A DNA stretch of 64,000 nt from Nocardioides insulae DSM 17944 (GTDB lineage: Bacteria > Actinomycetota > Actinomycetes > Propionibacteriales > Nocardioidaceae): positions 496,001 through 560,000 of the forward strand of contig NZ_KE383929.1 in the NCBI RefSeq assembly GCF_000422825.1, written 5' to 3'. The position numbers were made by a program, and so were the translations under genes. Of the stretch, positions 33,084-41,739 are shown one piece after another. Numbering within the stretch: position 1 is the first letter of the stretch; every line of letters starts with the position of its first letter. The notes under the pieces are model-generated. The model made no database searches. It had not been told where the DNA came from and saw only the letters and a list, made by a program, of their open reading frames with translations.

Positions 33084-33845
33084 CTACGGCGTGGCCGAGG
33101 CCGAGGGGACCGGAGTGGGGCTCGGGCTCTGGCGCGCGCCGGCCTTGCCCGGCTGGGCGATCTGACCGCTCCAGGTGATCGGTAGGAACTCCTCGGTCGG
33201 CCGGAACGTGACCGCGGTGAGCCTGGTCTTCTCGGGCAGCAGGTAGACCAGGCAGACGTCGACGGTCGCCTTCGGCGCGAACGGGTCGGGCAGGGTGCCG
33301 GGCCGGCAGGGACGGAACTCGTGGGAGAAGGTGCTCGACTCGATCAGGGTGTTCGCGTCGGTGGCGGCGTAGAGCGGAACCGGACGCCCGCCCAGGTCGG
33401 TGTCGCCGGTATTGGTGACCGTCGCCCGCACGAAGTAGGGCGTCTTGGAGCCGGCGGCGTCATCGATCTCCCACCCCTCGAAGGAGGCGGCGAAGGTGGT
33501 GCGCTCGATGCCGGTGACGGTGATGTCGAGGACGCCGACCTGCTTCTGCCGCGGCTGGTAGGCGACGGTCGCCTGATCCCCGAGGGCCAGCTGGGTGCCG
33601 GGCTCGGTCAGCTCGACCCCTTCGGGTACGTCGAGGTAGGGGCTACTCGAGGGCGAGGGGTCGGAGCTCGACGTACCGCTGTCCGCGGTGGGGTCGGAGG
33701 TGCCGGTGGCGCTGGATCCCGAGGTGTCGGAGCCGGCGCCCGAGTCGGGCTCCTCGGTCGAGCACGCCGTCAGGGCGGTGGCGAGCAGCAGGCTCGCCAC
33801 GACCAGTCCTCCACCATGACGAAACGCCCGCAGCATGGCACCCAT
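33084..33845 (-). CDS. Secreted lipoprotein of unknown function with Ser-rich linker
   Basis: About 253 residues. The signal peptide ends in a lipobox (LLLATALTACS). A Ser/Thr/Asp-rich linker (about 35-75) precedes a beta-rich domain with VEDITVTG-like strands, VRATVTNTGDTDLGG and FRPCRPGTLPDPFAPKATVDVCLVYLLP, resembling DUF4352-like extracellular domains. Start choice is unclear: ATG at 33845 or 33836 keeps the Arg-containing signal n-region, while a GTG inside the signal has the best ribosome-binding site (GGAGG). The start region lies inside a large hairpin (33823-33866). Confidence 0.7.
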   Translation of the reverse strand: MGAMLRAFRHGGGLVVASLLLATALTACSTEEPDSGAGSDTSGSSATGTSDPTADSGTSSSDPSPSSSPYLDVPEGVELTEPGTQLALGDQATVAYQPRQKQVGVLDITVTGIERTTFAASFEGWEIDDAAGSKTPYFVRATVTNTGDTDLGGRPVPLYAATDANTLIESSTFSHEFRPCRPGTLPDPFAPKATVDVCLVYLLPEKTRLTAVTFRPTEEFLPITWSGQIAQPGKAGARQSPSPTPVPSASATP

Positions 33846-33866
33846 GGTGCCACCGCTGCGGGCGTT
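33823..33866. terminator. Large hairpin over the lipoprotein start, probable second glyS terminator
   Basis: AACGCCCGCAGC (33823-33834) pairs perfectly with GCTGCGGGCGTT (33855-33866), with inner pairing around GGCAC/GTGCC. On the minus strand it is followed by TTTCG. It overlaps the first codons of the lipoprotein gene. Confidence 0.6.
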
Positions 33867-33884
33867 CCCCACGATCGTGGCCGC

Positions 33885-33906
33885 CCTCCCACGGAGCCGT
33901 GGGAGG
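33885..33906. terminator. Hairpin immediately after glyS
   Basis: CCTCCCACGG and CCGTGGGAGG form a perfect 10-base stem with a two-base loop, four bases after the glyS stop on the minus strand. There is no T-run. Confidence 0.6.
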
Positions 33907-33910
33907 CCGG

Positions 33911-35323
33911 TCAGCTGCCGAGCAGGCGCTCGGCGAAGTAGCCGCTGATGCCGGAGAGCGAGATCCGCTCCTGGCTCATCGTGTCGCGCTCGCGCACGGT
34001 GACGGCGTCGTCCTCGAGGGTGTCGAAGTCGACGGTCACGCAGTACGGCGTGCCGATCTCGTCCTGGCGGCGGTAGCGGCGGCCGATCGCGCCGGAGTCG
34101 TCGAAGTCGACGTTCCAGTGCTGGCGCAGCTCGGCGGCCAGCGCCTTGGCCTTCGGCGAGAGGTCGGCGTTGCGGGAGAGCGGGAGCACCGCGACCTTGA
34201 CCGGGGCGAGCCGCTTGTCCAGCTTGAGCACGGTGCGCTTGTCGACCCCGCCCTTCGTGTTGGGCGCCTCGTCCTCGGTGTAGGCGTCGACCAGGAAGGT
34301 CATCAGGCTGCGCGAGAGGCCCGCTGCCGGCTCGATCACGTAGGGCGTGTAGCGCTCCCCGGCCGCCTGGTCGAAGTAGCTCAGGTCGGCACCGGAGTGC
34401 TTGGCGTGCGTGCCGAGGTCGAAGTCGGTGCGATTGGCGATGCCCTCCAACTCACCCCACTCCGAGCCGGCGAAGTTGAAGCGGTACTCGATGTCCACGG
34501 TGCGGGTGGAGTAGTGCGAGAGCTTCTCCGCCGGGTGCTCGAAGTGGCGCAGGTTGGCCGGGTCGATGCCGAGGTCGACGTACCACGCGGTGCGGGTGTC
34601 GATCCAGTACTGGTGCCAGTCGGCGTCCTCGCCCGGCTTGACAAAGAACTCCATCTCCATCTGCTCGAACTCGCGCGTGCGGAAGATGAAGTTGCCCGGC
34701 GTGATCTCGTTGCGGAACGACTTGCCGATCTGGGCGATGCCGAACGGGGGCTTCATCCGCTGGCTGGTCACCACGTTGGCGAAGTTGATGAAGATGCCCT
34801 GGGCGGTCTCCGGGCGCAGGTAGTGCAGCCCGCTCTCGTCCTCGATCACCCCGAGGTAGGTCTTGAGCAGGCCGGAGAACTGGCGCGGCGGGGTCCAGGC
34901 CTTGCGGGTGCCGCAGTTGGGGCACGGGACGGACTCGTTGAGGTCGACGCTGTCGGGGTCGATCTCCTCGCCCTTGGCGGCCCGCTTCTCGGCGTACTCC
35001 TCCTGGAGGTGGTCGGCCCGGAACCGCTTGTGGCACGACTGGCACTCGGTGAGCGGGTCGCTGAAGGTCTCCACGTGCCCGGAGGCCTCCCAGACCGGCC
35101 GGGGCAGGATGACGCTGGAGTCGAGACCGACCACGTCCTCGCGGCCGGTGACGGTGGCGCGCCACCACTGCCGCTTGATGTTCTCCTTCAGCTCGACACC
35201 CAGCGGCCCGTAGTCCCAGGCCGAGCGGGTGCCGCCGTAGATCTCACCGCACGGGTAGACGAAACCTCGCCGCTTGGCGAGGGAGACGACATGGTCGACG
35301 GTGGATGCGGGCGGCTTGGCCAC
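33911..35323 (-). CDS. glyS: Glycyl-tRNA synthetase (dimeric, class II)
   Basis: The 470-residue enzyme charges tRNA-Gly. It has the N-terminal SLAKRRGFVYPCGEIYGGTRSAWDYGPLG, zinc pairs CQSCHKRF and CPNCGTRKAW, class II motif 2 (SFRNEITPGNFIFRTREFEQMEMEFF), RPETAQGIFINF, and motif 3 EPAAGLSRSLMTFLVDAY, then the anticodon-binding domain (LAPVKVAVLPLSRN). It starts at a GTG at 35323. It is divergent from the zinc-uptake operon. Confidence 0.97.
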   Translation of the reverse strand: MAKPPASTVDHVVSLAKRRGFVYPCGEIYGGTRSAWDYGPLGVELKENIKRQWWRATVTGREDVVGLDSSVILPRPVWEASGHVETFSDPLTECQSCHKRFRADHLQEEYAEKRAAKGEEIDPDSVDLNESVPCPNCGTRKAWTPPRQFSGLLKTYLGVIEDESGLHYLRPETAQGIFINFANVVTSQRMKPPFGIAQIGKSFRNEITPGNFIFRTREFEQMEMEFFVKPGEDADWHQYWIDTRTAWYVDLGIDPANLRHFEHPAEKLSHYSTRTVDIEYRFNFAGSEWGELEGIANRTDFDLGTHAKHSGADLSYFDQAAGERYTPYVIEPAAGLSRSLMTFLVDAYTEDEAPNTKGGVDKRTVLKLDKRLAPVKVAVLPLSRNADLSPKAKALAAELRQHWNVDFDDSGAIGRRYRRQDEIGTPYCVTVDFDTLEDDAVTVRERDTMSQERISLSGISGYFAERLLGS

Positions 35324-35454
35324 GGGTGCTCTCTTTCGGAACCAACGAGGAAGACAGGGACGGCGGTACGACGCGCACCACCGGTGCTCAGCCTAACGAC
35401 CGCGTGGCCGCGGGGATCGGTTCGGGCCGAACTCATCCCCAGTCTCCGCCGGAT

Positions 35455-35490
35455 TGACAACGATTCTCAGATATCTGAGAATCGTTCTCA
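35455..35490 (+). promoter_or_regulatory. Double Zur operator overlapping the start of znuA
   Basis: Two 15-base Zur-like boxes, TGACAACGATTCTCA (35455-35469) and TGAGAATCGTTCTCA (35476-35490), lie head to head around ATAT, forming a 28-base perfect inner palindrome. Actinobacterial Zur binds such sites when zinc is replete. The last base of the second box is the first base of the probable ATG, so bound Zur would cover the transcription and translation start. Confidence 0.85.
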
Positions 35491-36494
35491 TGAAGTTTCC
35501 CGTCCTCCCCGCCGTCGGGGCCTGCCTGCTGGCCAGCGCCCTCACCGGCTGCGCCGCCTTCTCCGACGACTCCGAACCGGCCGCCGACGGGAAGCTCACC
35601 GTCGTCACCGCGATGTATCCCCTGCAGTACCTCGCCGAGCGGGTCGCCGGCGAGGAGGCGGACGTCGTCTCGGTGGCCAACCCCGGGCAGGACCCACACG
35701 ACCTGGAACTCACCCCGGTCCAGACCGCCACCGTCATGGACGCCGACCTGGTCCTCTACGAGGACGGCATGCAGGCCGCCCTCGACGCGGCCGTCGACCA
35801 GGCCGACGGTGTGCCCACCGTGGACGCGGCACAGTCGGCCGACCTGGTGCCCGTCGAGGACCACGAGTCCGACCTCGTGTCCGGTGACTCGGAGGAGGCC
35901 CACGAGCACGAGCACGAGGACGGCGAGGAGGACGGCGAGGAGCACGCCGACGAGCACGAGGGCCACGACCACGGCGACCTCGACCCGCACTTCTGGCACG
36001 ACCCGCAGCGGATGGCCACGGTCGCCGAGGCGCTCGCGGACGAGCTCTCCGAGCTGGACCCCGACAACGCCGACGTCTACGCCGGCAACCTGGCCGACTT
36101 CCGCGCCGACCTGGATTCGGTGGACCAGGAGTTCACCCAGGGGCTCGCGCAGTGCCGGCGTGACGTCGACGTCGTCTCGCACGACGCCTTCGGCTACCTG
36201 ACCAAGTACGGCCTGAAGTTCGCCCCCATCGCCGGCCTCTCCCCCGACGCCGAGCCGACTCCCGCCGATCTGGGCCGTCTGCACGAGCTGATCCAGGACG
36301 AGGGCCTGACCACGGTCTTCACCGAGCGGCTCGCCCCGCCGGAGCTCTCCGAGCAGCTCGCCAAGGACGAGGGCGTGGACACCGCGGTGCTGGATCCCAT
36401 CGAGGCACTCACCGACGAGACCGCCGATGAGGACTACCTTTCCCTCATGCGCGAAAATCTGGACGCACTCCGCAAGGCCAACGGCTGCCGATGA
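35490..36494 (+). CDS. znuA: Zinc ABC transporter substrate-binding lipoprotein
   Basis: The 334-residue protein has a lipoprotein signal (LLASALTGCAAF) and the cluster A-I metal-binding fold. Zinc ligands are likely in GQDPHDLELTP, DPHFWHDPQRM, the SHDAFGYL segment and the C-terminal Asp/Glu region. A His/Glu/Asp-rich loop (residues about 131-165, HEHEHEDGEED...HEGHDHGDLD) is typical of zinc-specific members. The ATG at 35490 touches the Zur operator and lacks a ribosome-binding site, suggesting leaderless mRNA; a TTG at 35454 is the alternative. The gene heads the znuA-znuC-znuB-zur operon. Confidence 0.92.
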   Translation: MKFPVLPAVGACLLASALTGCAAFSDDSEPAADGKLTVVTAMYPLQYLAERVAGEEADVVSVANPGQDPHDLELTPVQTATVMDADLVLYEDGMQAALDAAVDQADGVPTVDAAQSADLVPVEDHESDLVSGDSEEAHEHEHEDGEEDGEEHADEHEGHDHGDLDPHFWHDPQRMATVAEALADELSELDPDNADVYAGNLADFRADLDSVDQEFTQGLAQCRRDVDVVSHDAFGYLTKYGLKFAPIAGLSPDAEPTPADLGRLHELIQDEGLTTVFTERLAPPELSEQLAKDEGVDTAVLDPIEALTDETADEDYLSLMRENLDALRKANGCR

Positions 36495-37345
36495 GCCGCT
36501 CCGCCTCCGATCCGACCACGGGCGCCTCGACCGCCGCGCCGGTCCAGCTCCGTGACGGCAGCGTCACCATCGCCGGCCGCCCGGTGATCCGCCAGGCCTC
36601 ACTCACCGTGGCGCCGGGCGAATTCGTGGCGCTGATGGGCGCCAACGGCTCCGGCAAGTCCACCCTGGTCCGGGCGCTGACCGGTCTGCGCCCGCTCGCC
36701 GGCGGCACCCTGGAGCTGTTCGGCACCCCGTTCGACTCCTTCCGCGACTGGCAGCGGGTCGGGTTCGTGCCGCAGCGGGCGGGGGCCGGCTCCGGCGTAC
36801 CCGCCTCGGTGCAGGAGGTCGTCGCGTCCGGACGACTCACGCGACGCCGGCTGCTGCGCCCGCTCTCCCGCGCCGACAAGGCGGCCATCGCTCGGGCGAT
36901 CGAGCTCGTCGGCCTCACCGATAAGGCGAAGGACGGCGTCTCGACCCTCAGCGGCGGTCAGCAGCAGCGCACCCTCATCGCCCGGGCCCTGGCCGGCGAC
37001 CCGGAACTGTTCTTCCTCGACGAGCCCACCGCCGGCGTCGACCTGCCCAACCAGAAGGCTCTGGCCGACACCCTCGGACGACTCAAGGAGCGCGGCTCGA
37101 CCGTGGTGCTGGTCGCCCACGAACTGGGCCCGATGGCGCCTCTCGTGGACCGCTCGGTGGTGATGCGTGACGGCAGGATCGCCTACGACGGCGCACCCCT
37201 CTCCGACAGCGCCGTCCACGATCCGCTCTTCGGTGACGTCCACACCCAGCACCATGTCCACCACGATGCCCCCGGGGCGCAGCAGCAGGATTTCGCACCC
37301 AAGGTGACTTCCCTCATCGAGCGGACGCAAGGAGATCAGGGATGA
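36491..37345 (+). CDS. znuC: Zinc ABC transporter ATP-binding protein
   Basis: The 284-residue ATPase overlaps znuA by four bases. Motifs: Walker A GANGSGKST, signature LSGGQQQRTLIARAL, Walker B LFFLDEPTAGVD, and the H-loop region VLVAHELG. A C-terminal His-rich stretch (HTQHHVHHDAP) probably binds zinc. It powers uptake through ZnuB. Confidence 0.94.
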   Translation: MSRSASDPTTGASTAAPVQLRDGSVTIAGRPVIRQASLTVAPGEFVALMGANGSGKSTLVRALTGLRPLAGGTLELFGTPFDSFRDWQRVGFVPQRAGAGSGVPASVQEVVASGRLTRRRLLRPLSRADKAAIARAIELVGLTDKAKDGVSTLSGGQQQRTLIARALAGDPELFFLDEPTAGVDLPNQKALADTLGRLKERGSTVVLVAHELGPMAPLVDRSVVMRDGRIAYDGAPLSDSAVHDPLFGDVHTQHHVHHDAPGAQQQDFAPKVTSLIERTQGDQG

Positions 37346-38358
37346 CCGTCGCCGACCTGTTCGCGATGCCCTTCATGCAGCGCGCCCTCATCGCAGCGGT
37401 GGTCACCGGACTGGCCGCACCCGTGGTCGGCACCTATCTGGTGCAGCGCCGGATGGCCCTGATGGGCGACGGACTGGGCCACGTCGCCGTCACCGGGGTG
37501 GCGTTGGGTCTGCTGACCCACACCTCGCCCACCTGGACGGCGGTGATCGTGGCGATCGCCGGCGCCCTCCTGGTCGAGGTGATCCGCGAACGCGCCAACG
37601 CCGGCGGTGACGTCGCGCTCGCGCTGCTCTTCTACGGCGGTCTGGCCGGCGGCGTCTTCCTCACCGGGCTGGCCGGTGAGAGTGCGGCCAGCCTGCAGAG
37701 CTACCTGTTCGGCTCGATCACGACGATCGGGATCGCCGATGTCCTCGCCACCATCATCTTGGCCGTGGTCGTGCTGGTGGTCGGCCTCGGGCTGGCGCCG
37801 CAACTGTTCACCGTGGCGCAGGACCAGGAGTTCGCGGCCGTCGCCGGGCTGCGGGTCCGCTTCTACAACCTGCTCGTCGCCGTCCTCGCCGCCGTCACCG
37901 TGACGGTGGCGATGCGCACCGTCGGACTGCTGCTGGTGAGTGCGCTGATGGTCGTGCCGGTGGCCACCAGCCAACAGGTCACCAATTCCTTCCGTGCGAC
38001 GTTGTACGGCGCTATGGGCCTCGGTCTGCTGGCCTCCGCGGGCGGGCTGGGCATCTCCGCGGTCGCCTCCTTCCGGGTCACGGTGGCCCCGGGTCCGACG
38101 ATCGTGCTGGTCGCCCTGGCCTTCTTCCTCATCACCTGGCCGCTCGGTGCCTGGATGCGCCGCCGACGCCGCCTCCAGGAACCCTTCGCGGACCTGGCCG
38201 CCGCCGAGCACACCCGCGTGGACGAGCATGCCCACGAGCACGGCGAGGACTGCGGTCACCTGGCGGTCGAGCACGGCGACCACGTCGACTACGTGCACAA
38301 CGGCCACCGGCACGCCGTCCACCGGGTCGAGGGGGGCCACCACTATGACGAGCACTGA
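37342..38358 (+). CDS. znuB: Zinc ABC transporter permease
   Basis: The 338-residue protein has about eight membrane helices of the ABC-3 family (QRALIAAVVTGLAAPVVGTYLVQRRMALMGDGLGHVAVTGVALG ... LLLVSALMVVPVATSQQV). Its cytosolic C-terminus is His/Asp-rich (EHAHEHGEDCGHLAVEHGDH...), suggesting zinc sensing or buffering. It overlaps znuC by four bases and zur by 14. Confidence 0.93.
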   Translation: MTVADLFAMPFMQRALIAAVVTGLAAPVVGTYLVQRRMALMGDGLGHVAVTGVALGLLTHTSPTWTAVIVAIAGALLVEVIRERANAGGDVALALLFYGGLAGGVFLTGLAGESAASLQSYLFGSITTIGIADVLATIILAVVVLVVGLGLAPQLFTVAQDQEFAAVAGLRVRFYNLLVAVLAAVTVTVAMRTVGLLLVSALMVVPVATSQQVTNSFRATLYGAMGLGLLASAGGLGISAVASFRVTVAPGPTIVLVALAFFLITWPLGAWMRRRRRLQEPFADLAAAEHTRVDEHAHEHGEDCGHLAVEHGDHVDYVHNGHRHAVHRVEGGHHYDEH

Positions 38359-38815
38359 GCCGGGCCACGCGCCGGCCGCGGTCCCGGCCCCGCCCCCTTC
38401 GGAGGCCCCGGCCGAGGTCCCCGATCCGGCCCGCGCCGGGATGCGACCGACCAAACAGCGCCGGGCGGTCGCCGTGGCTCTCGCCCGCGAGGACGCCTTC
38501 GCCTCCGCCCAGCAGATCCACGAGCGGCTCTCCCGCGAGGGCGAACAGGTGGGCCTGGCGACCGTCTACCGCACCTTGTCCGCCCTCGCCGACGCCGGCG
38601 AGGTCGACATGATGCGGACCGAGGGCGGCGAGGCGATCTACCGCAGCTGCTCCCCCACCCACCACCATCACCTGGTGTGCCGATCCTGCGGACGCACCGT
38701 CGAGGTCGAGGGCCCCGCCGTCGAACGCTGGACCACCGCCATCGCCGAACAACACGGATACGCCGAGGTCAGCCACACCCTGGAGATCTTCGGCACCTGC
38801 CCCGAGTGCCGCTGA
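38345..38815 (+). CDS. zur: Fur-family zinc uptake regulator
   Basis: The 156-residue protein has a Pro/Ala-rich N-terminal extension (1-33), a winged helix (AQQIHERLSREGEQVGLATVYRTLSALADAGEV), the metal/dimer motif THHHHLVCRSC and a second Cys pair GTCPECR that holds structural zinc. Placement at the end of the zinc-uptake operon behind a Zur operator supports Zur rather than Fur, and implies negative autoregulation. Confidence 0.93.
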   Translation: MTSTEPGHAPAAVPAPPPSEAPAEVPDPARAGMRPTKQRRAVAVALAREDAFASAQQIHERLSREGEQVGLATVYRTLSALADAGEVDMMRTEGGEAIYRSCSPTHHHHLVCRSCGRTVEVEGPAVERWTTAIAEQHGYAEVSHTLEIFGTCPECR

Positions 38816-38852
38816 GGCGGGGCGGACCGGCCGGCCGACCCCGCCAGCCGGC

Positions 38853-39638
38853 TCAGGTCTGGTTGGGGACGGCGCCGCCGTACCGGCGATCGCGTCGGGC
38901 ATAGGTGTCGATCGCCTGCCAGAGGTGACGGCGGTCGACATCGGGCCAGAGCACGTCGGTGAAGACGAACTCGGAGTAGGCCGCCTGCCAGAGCATGAAG
39001 TTGGAGAGCCGCTGCTCACCGGAGGTGCGCCAGACCAGGTCGGCGTCGGGGAGTTCGGGGACGTAGAGGTAGCGGGCGAAGATCTTCTCGTCCACCTTGT
39101 CGGCCTTGAGCCGGCCCGCGGCGACGTCCTGGGCCAGCCGCCGGGTGGCGTCGGCGATCTCGGCCCGGCCGCCGTAGTTGACGCACATGGTGAGGGTGCA
39201 GACGTCGTTGTCCCGGGTGAGTTCCTCGGCGACCTGGAGCTCCTTGATCACCGACCTCCACAGCCGCGGCGCTCGTCCGGCCCAGCGCACCCGCACGCCG
39301 AGTTCATGCATCTCGTCGCGCCGGCGTCGGATCACGTCGCGGTTGAACCCCATCAGGAAGCGGACCTCCTCGGGGCTGCGCGCCCAGTTCTCGGTGGAGA
39401 AGGCGTAGGCGGAGATCGCCTTGACTCCGATCTCGATGGCGCCCTCCACCACGTCGAACAGGCTTGACTCGCCCTCCTCGTGACCCCGGGTGCGGGGCAG
39501 TCCGCGCTCCTTGGCCCAGCGGCCGTTGCCGTCCATGATGATCGCGACGTGCTCCGGCACCAGCTCGCGCGGCACCGGCGGCGGGGTCGCCCCGGAGGGG
39601 TGGGGGTTCGGCGTACGAACAGCGCGTTTCACGACCAC
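38853..39638 (-). CDS. uppS: Isoprenyl transferase (undecaprenyl diphosphate synthase)
   Basis: The 261-residue cis-prenyltransferase shows AIIMDGNGRWAKERGLPRTRGHEEG (catalytic Asp), ISAYAFSTENWARSPEEV, LTMCVNYGGRAEIADATRRL and DLVWRTSGEQRLSNFMLWQAAYSEF. It makes the polyprenyl carrier lipid for peptidoglycan. The start is one of two near GTG codons (39638 or 39632). It lies in the usual recO-uppS actinobacterial region. Confidence 0.95.
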   Translation of the reverse strand: MVVKRAVRTPNPHPSGATPPPVPRELVPEHVAIIMDGNGRWAKERGLPRTRGHEEGESSLFDVVEGAIEIGVKAISAYAFSTENWARSPEEVRFLMGFNRDVIRRRRDEMHELGVRVRWAGRAPRLWRSVIKELQVAEELTRDNDVCTLTMCVNYGGRAEIADATRRLAQDVAAGRLKADKVDEKIFARYLYVPELPDADLVWRTSGEQRLSNFMLWQAAYSEFVFTDVLWPDVDRRHLWQAIDTYARRDRRYGGAVPNQT

Positions 39639-39702
39639 CGACCCTATCGGGCGGGCCGGGCGTCGGCGCCGCTCGACCGGGCGACACCGGAGCGGCGGTC
39701 GT

Positions 39703-41136
39703 TCAGCGGACTTCGCCGACCGGTGCCTGGACGCGTGGGACGAAGACGGCGACCGCGCCGGAGAGCAGGGCCGTCGCCGCGGCGTACAGCCAGATCCGGT
39801 CGAACCCGGCGAGGCTGGATGAGAGCGAGGACTGATCGCCGAGCAGCACGACCATGATGGCCAGGCCGAGGGCGCCGCCGATCTGTCGCGCGGTCTGGTT
39901 GACCGCGCTGCCCACGGCGTACCGGGCCGGTGGCAGCCCCGCGACCGCGGCCGCGCTGAGGATCGGGAGGGTCAGACCGACGCCCAGACCCCCGATCACC
40001 GAGGCGGGCAGCCACACCCAGAAGTAGTCGGGGGTGAGATCCGCGCCGACGTAGTACCAGAGCATGCCGGTGGCGTAGACGAGCGCGCCCGCGATCAGCA
40101 GGGCGCGGAAGCCGATCCGCGCGGCGAGCTTGCCCGCGGGCCCGGAGACGAGCGCGACCATCACCGGACCGGGGGTCACCGCCAGGCCTGCCGCGAAGAT
40201 CGACCAGCCCCAGACGCCGGTGAGGAACAAGATGTTGCCCAACTGCATCGCGAAGAAGCCGGTGCCGTAGATGAAGGTGGCGAGGTTGGCCAGCGCGAAG
40301 GTCCGGTCCTTGAACATGGCGAGGTCGACCACCGGCTCGGGGTGGCGCACCGAACGGCGCAGGAACCAGTACGCCGCCACGACGGCGGCCGCGAACGCGG
40401 CCAGCACCCTCGGGTCGTCCCAGCCCCACTCGGCTCCCTGGGCCACCGCCAGCACCAGGGCTCCCATCGCGAAGGTGACCAGCACCGCCCCGAGGTAGTC
40501 CGGCCGGGGTCGGAGCTCGGTGGGGACCGCCTCGACCAGCACCCGAGCGCCCAGGACGGCGACGACGAGTCCCACCGGGATGTTGATGAAGAACGCCCAC
40601 GGCCAGCCGCCCAACTCGACGACCACCGCACCGATCGAGGGGCCGATCGCCACCGCGAGCGCACCGACCCCGCCCCACAGCGCCACCATGTGAGTACGCC
40701 GCTCCGGCGGGAAGGCGTCGATGAGGAGGGCCAGCGAGGACGGCATCAGGAAGGCGGCGCCGGCGCCCTGGACGACCCTCGCCGCGACGAGGACCGGCAG
40801 CGAGGGCGCCAGTCCGCACAGCAGCGCTCCCAGCAGGAAGATCCCGAGTCCGGCCATGAAGGTGCGCTTGCGTCCCCAGGTGTCCGCGGTGCGCCCACCG
40901 ATGATCAGCAGCGCGCCGAACACGATGTTGTAGCTGGTGAGCACCCAGGACAGGTCGGCGGCGGAAGCCTGCGGGAAGGAGGCGGCGAGGTCGGGGAAGG
41001 CGACGTTGCCCAGGGAGAGGTTCAACGTGGCGGTGAACGCCCCGAGCGCGGTCACCAGGAAGATCAGCCCGGGGTGGGCAGGTCCGCGGCCCGTCGATGA
41101 TGCCCGCAGCATGCGTCTCGGGCTCGTGCTCGTCAT
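39703..41136 (-). CDS. MFS exporter, DHA2 (EmrB/QacA-like) family
   Basis: The 477-residue protein has about 14 hydrophobic helices. Family motifs include TLNLSLGNVAFPDLAASF, GGRTADTWGRKRTFMAG (motif A) and ARVVQGAGAAFLMPSSLALL (motif B/C region). It probably expels a drug or other small molecule by proton antiport. It overlaps the HxlR-type regulator gene by four bases, so the regulator very likely controls it. Confidence 0.9.
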   Translation of the reverse strand: MTSTSPRRMLRASSTGRGPAHPGLIFLVTALGAFTATLNLSLGNVAFPDLAASFPQASAADLSWVLTSYNIVFGALLIIGGRTADTWGRKRTFMAGLGIFLLGALLCGLAPSLPVLVAARVVQGAGAAFLMPSSLALLIDAFPPERRTHMVALWGGVGALAVAIGPSIGAVVVELGGWPWAFFINIPVGLVVAVLGARVLVEAVPTELRPRPDYLGAVLVTFAMGALVLAVAQGAEWGWDDPRVLAAFAAAVVAAYWFLRRSVRHPEPVVDLAMFKDRTFALANLATFIYGTGFFAMQLGNILFLTGVWGWSIFAAGLAVTPGPVMVALVSGPAGKLAARIGFRALLIAGALVYATGMLWYYVGADLTPDYFWVWLPASVIGGLGVGLTLPILSAAAVAGLPPARYAVGSAVNQTARQIGGALGLAIMVVLLGDQSSLSSSLAGFDRIWLYAAATALLSGAVAVFVPRVQAPVGEVR

Positions 41137-41633
41137 GCCTCCGACCCGTCGATCTTCTCCGCGGGTGCGCCAGCGCCTGCGACCACGAGCGCCCCCGGAC
41201 CACGCTCCGCCGTGACCTCGCGGGCCTCGAGCCGCTCACCGCACTCGGAGCACACCGGAACGGCCTCGGTGAGGTGGCCGCACCCGCGGTGGCGCACGAC
41301 CAACGGGGGGCCGTCGGTCGAAGCCCACCGGTCGCCCCACTGCCGCATCGCGGTCAGCACGTGCCACAGGTCCCGGCCCTTGTCGGTCAGGCGGTACTCG
41401 AAGCGCGGCGGCCGGTCCTGGTACTGCACCCGCACCAGGACACCGGCGTCGCTGAGGTGCCGCAGCCGTTGGGTGAGGATGTTGCGTGAGATGCCGAGCC
41501 GGTCCTGGAACACCTCGAAGCGCCGGATGCCGAGGAACGCGTCCCGGACGATCAGCATGCTCCACCAGTCGCCCACCACCTCGAGGCACTGGGCGACCGA
41601 GCAGTTCATCTCTTCGAAGCTGGTACGACGCAT
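41133..41633 (-). CDS. HxlR-family transcriptional regulator
   Basis: The 166-residue protein has the HxlR winged helix: CSVAQCLEVVGDWWSMLIVRDAFLGIRRFEVFQDRLGISRNILTQRL with the early Cys, then YRLTDKGRDLWHVLTAMRQWGDRW. A C-terminal extension carries CxxC (CSECGERL) and may bind metal. It is first in a two-gene operon with the MFS exporter. A GTTGC-N10-GCAAC palindrome just upstream is a likely autoregulatory site. Confidence 0.92.
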   Translation of the reverse strand: MRRTSFEEMNCSVAQCLEVVGDWWSMLIVRDAFLGIRRFEVFQDRLGISRNILTQRLRHLSDAGVLVRVQYQDRPPRFEYRLTDKGRDLWHVLTAMRQWGDRWASTDGPPLVVRHRGCGHLTEAVPVCSECGERLEAREVTAERGPGALVVAGAGAPAEKIDGSEA

Positions 41634-41649
41634 GTCCTGAACCTAGTCA

Positions 41650-41669
41650 GTTGCATCATAGAACGCAAC
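41650..41669. promoter_or_regulatory. Probable HxlR operator between divergent genes
   Basis: GTTGC at 41650-41654 and GCAAC at 41665-41669 form an inverted repeat around ATCATAGAAC, 17 bases upstream of the regulator start. It resembles GTTGCA-type sites bound by HxlR-family proteins and could also influence the divergent thioesterase gene. Confidence 0.5.
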
Positions 41670-41739
41670 GGTCATAGGGTCCCAGGACGAGCAGCCGGGG
41701 CCCCGGTTCGCCACCTTCCGCAGAGTTCGAGGAGACGAG

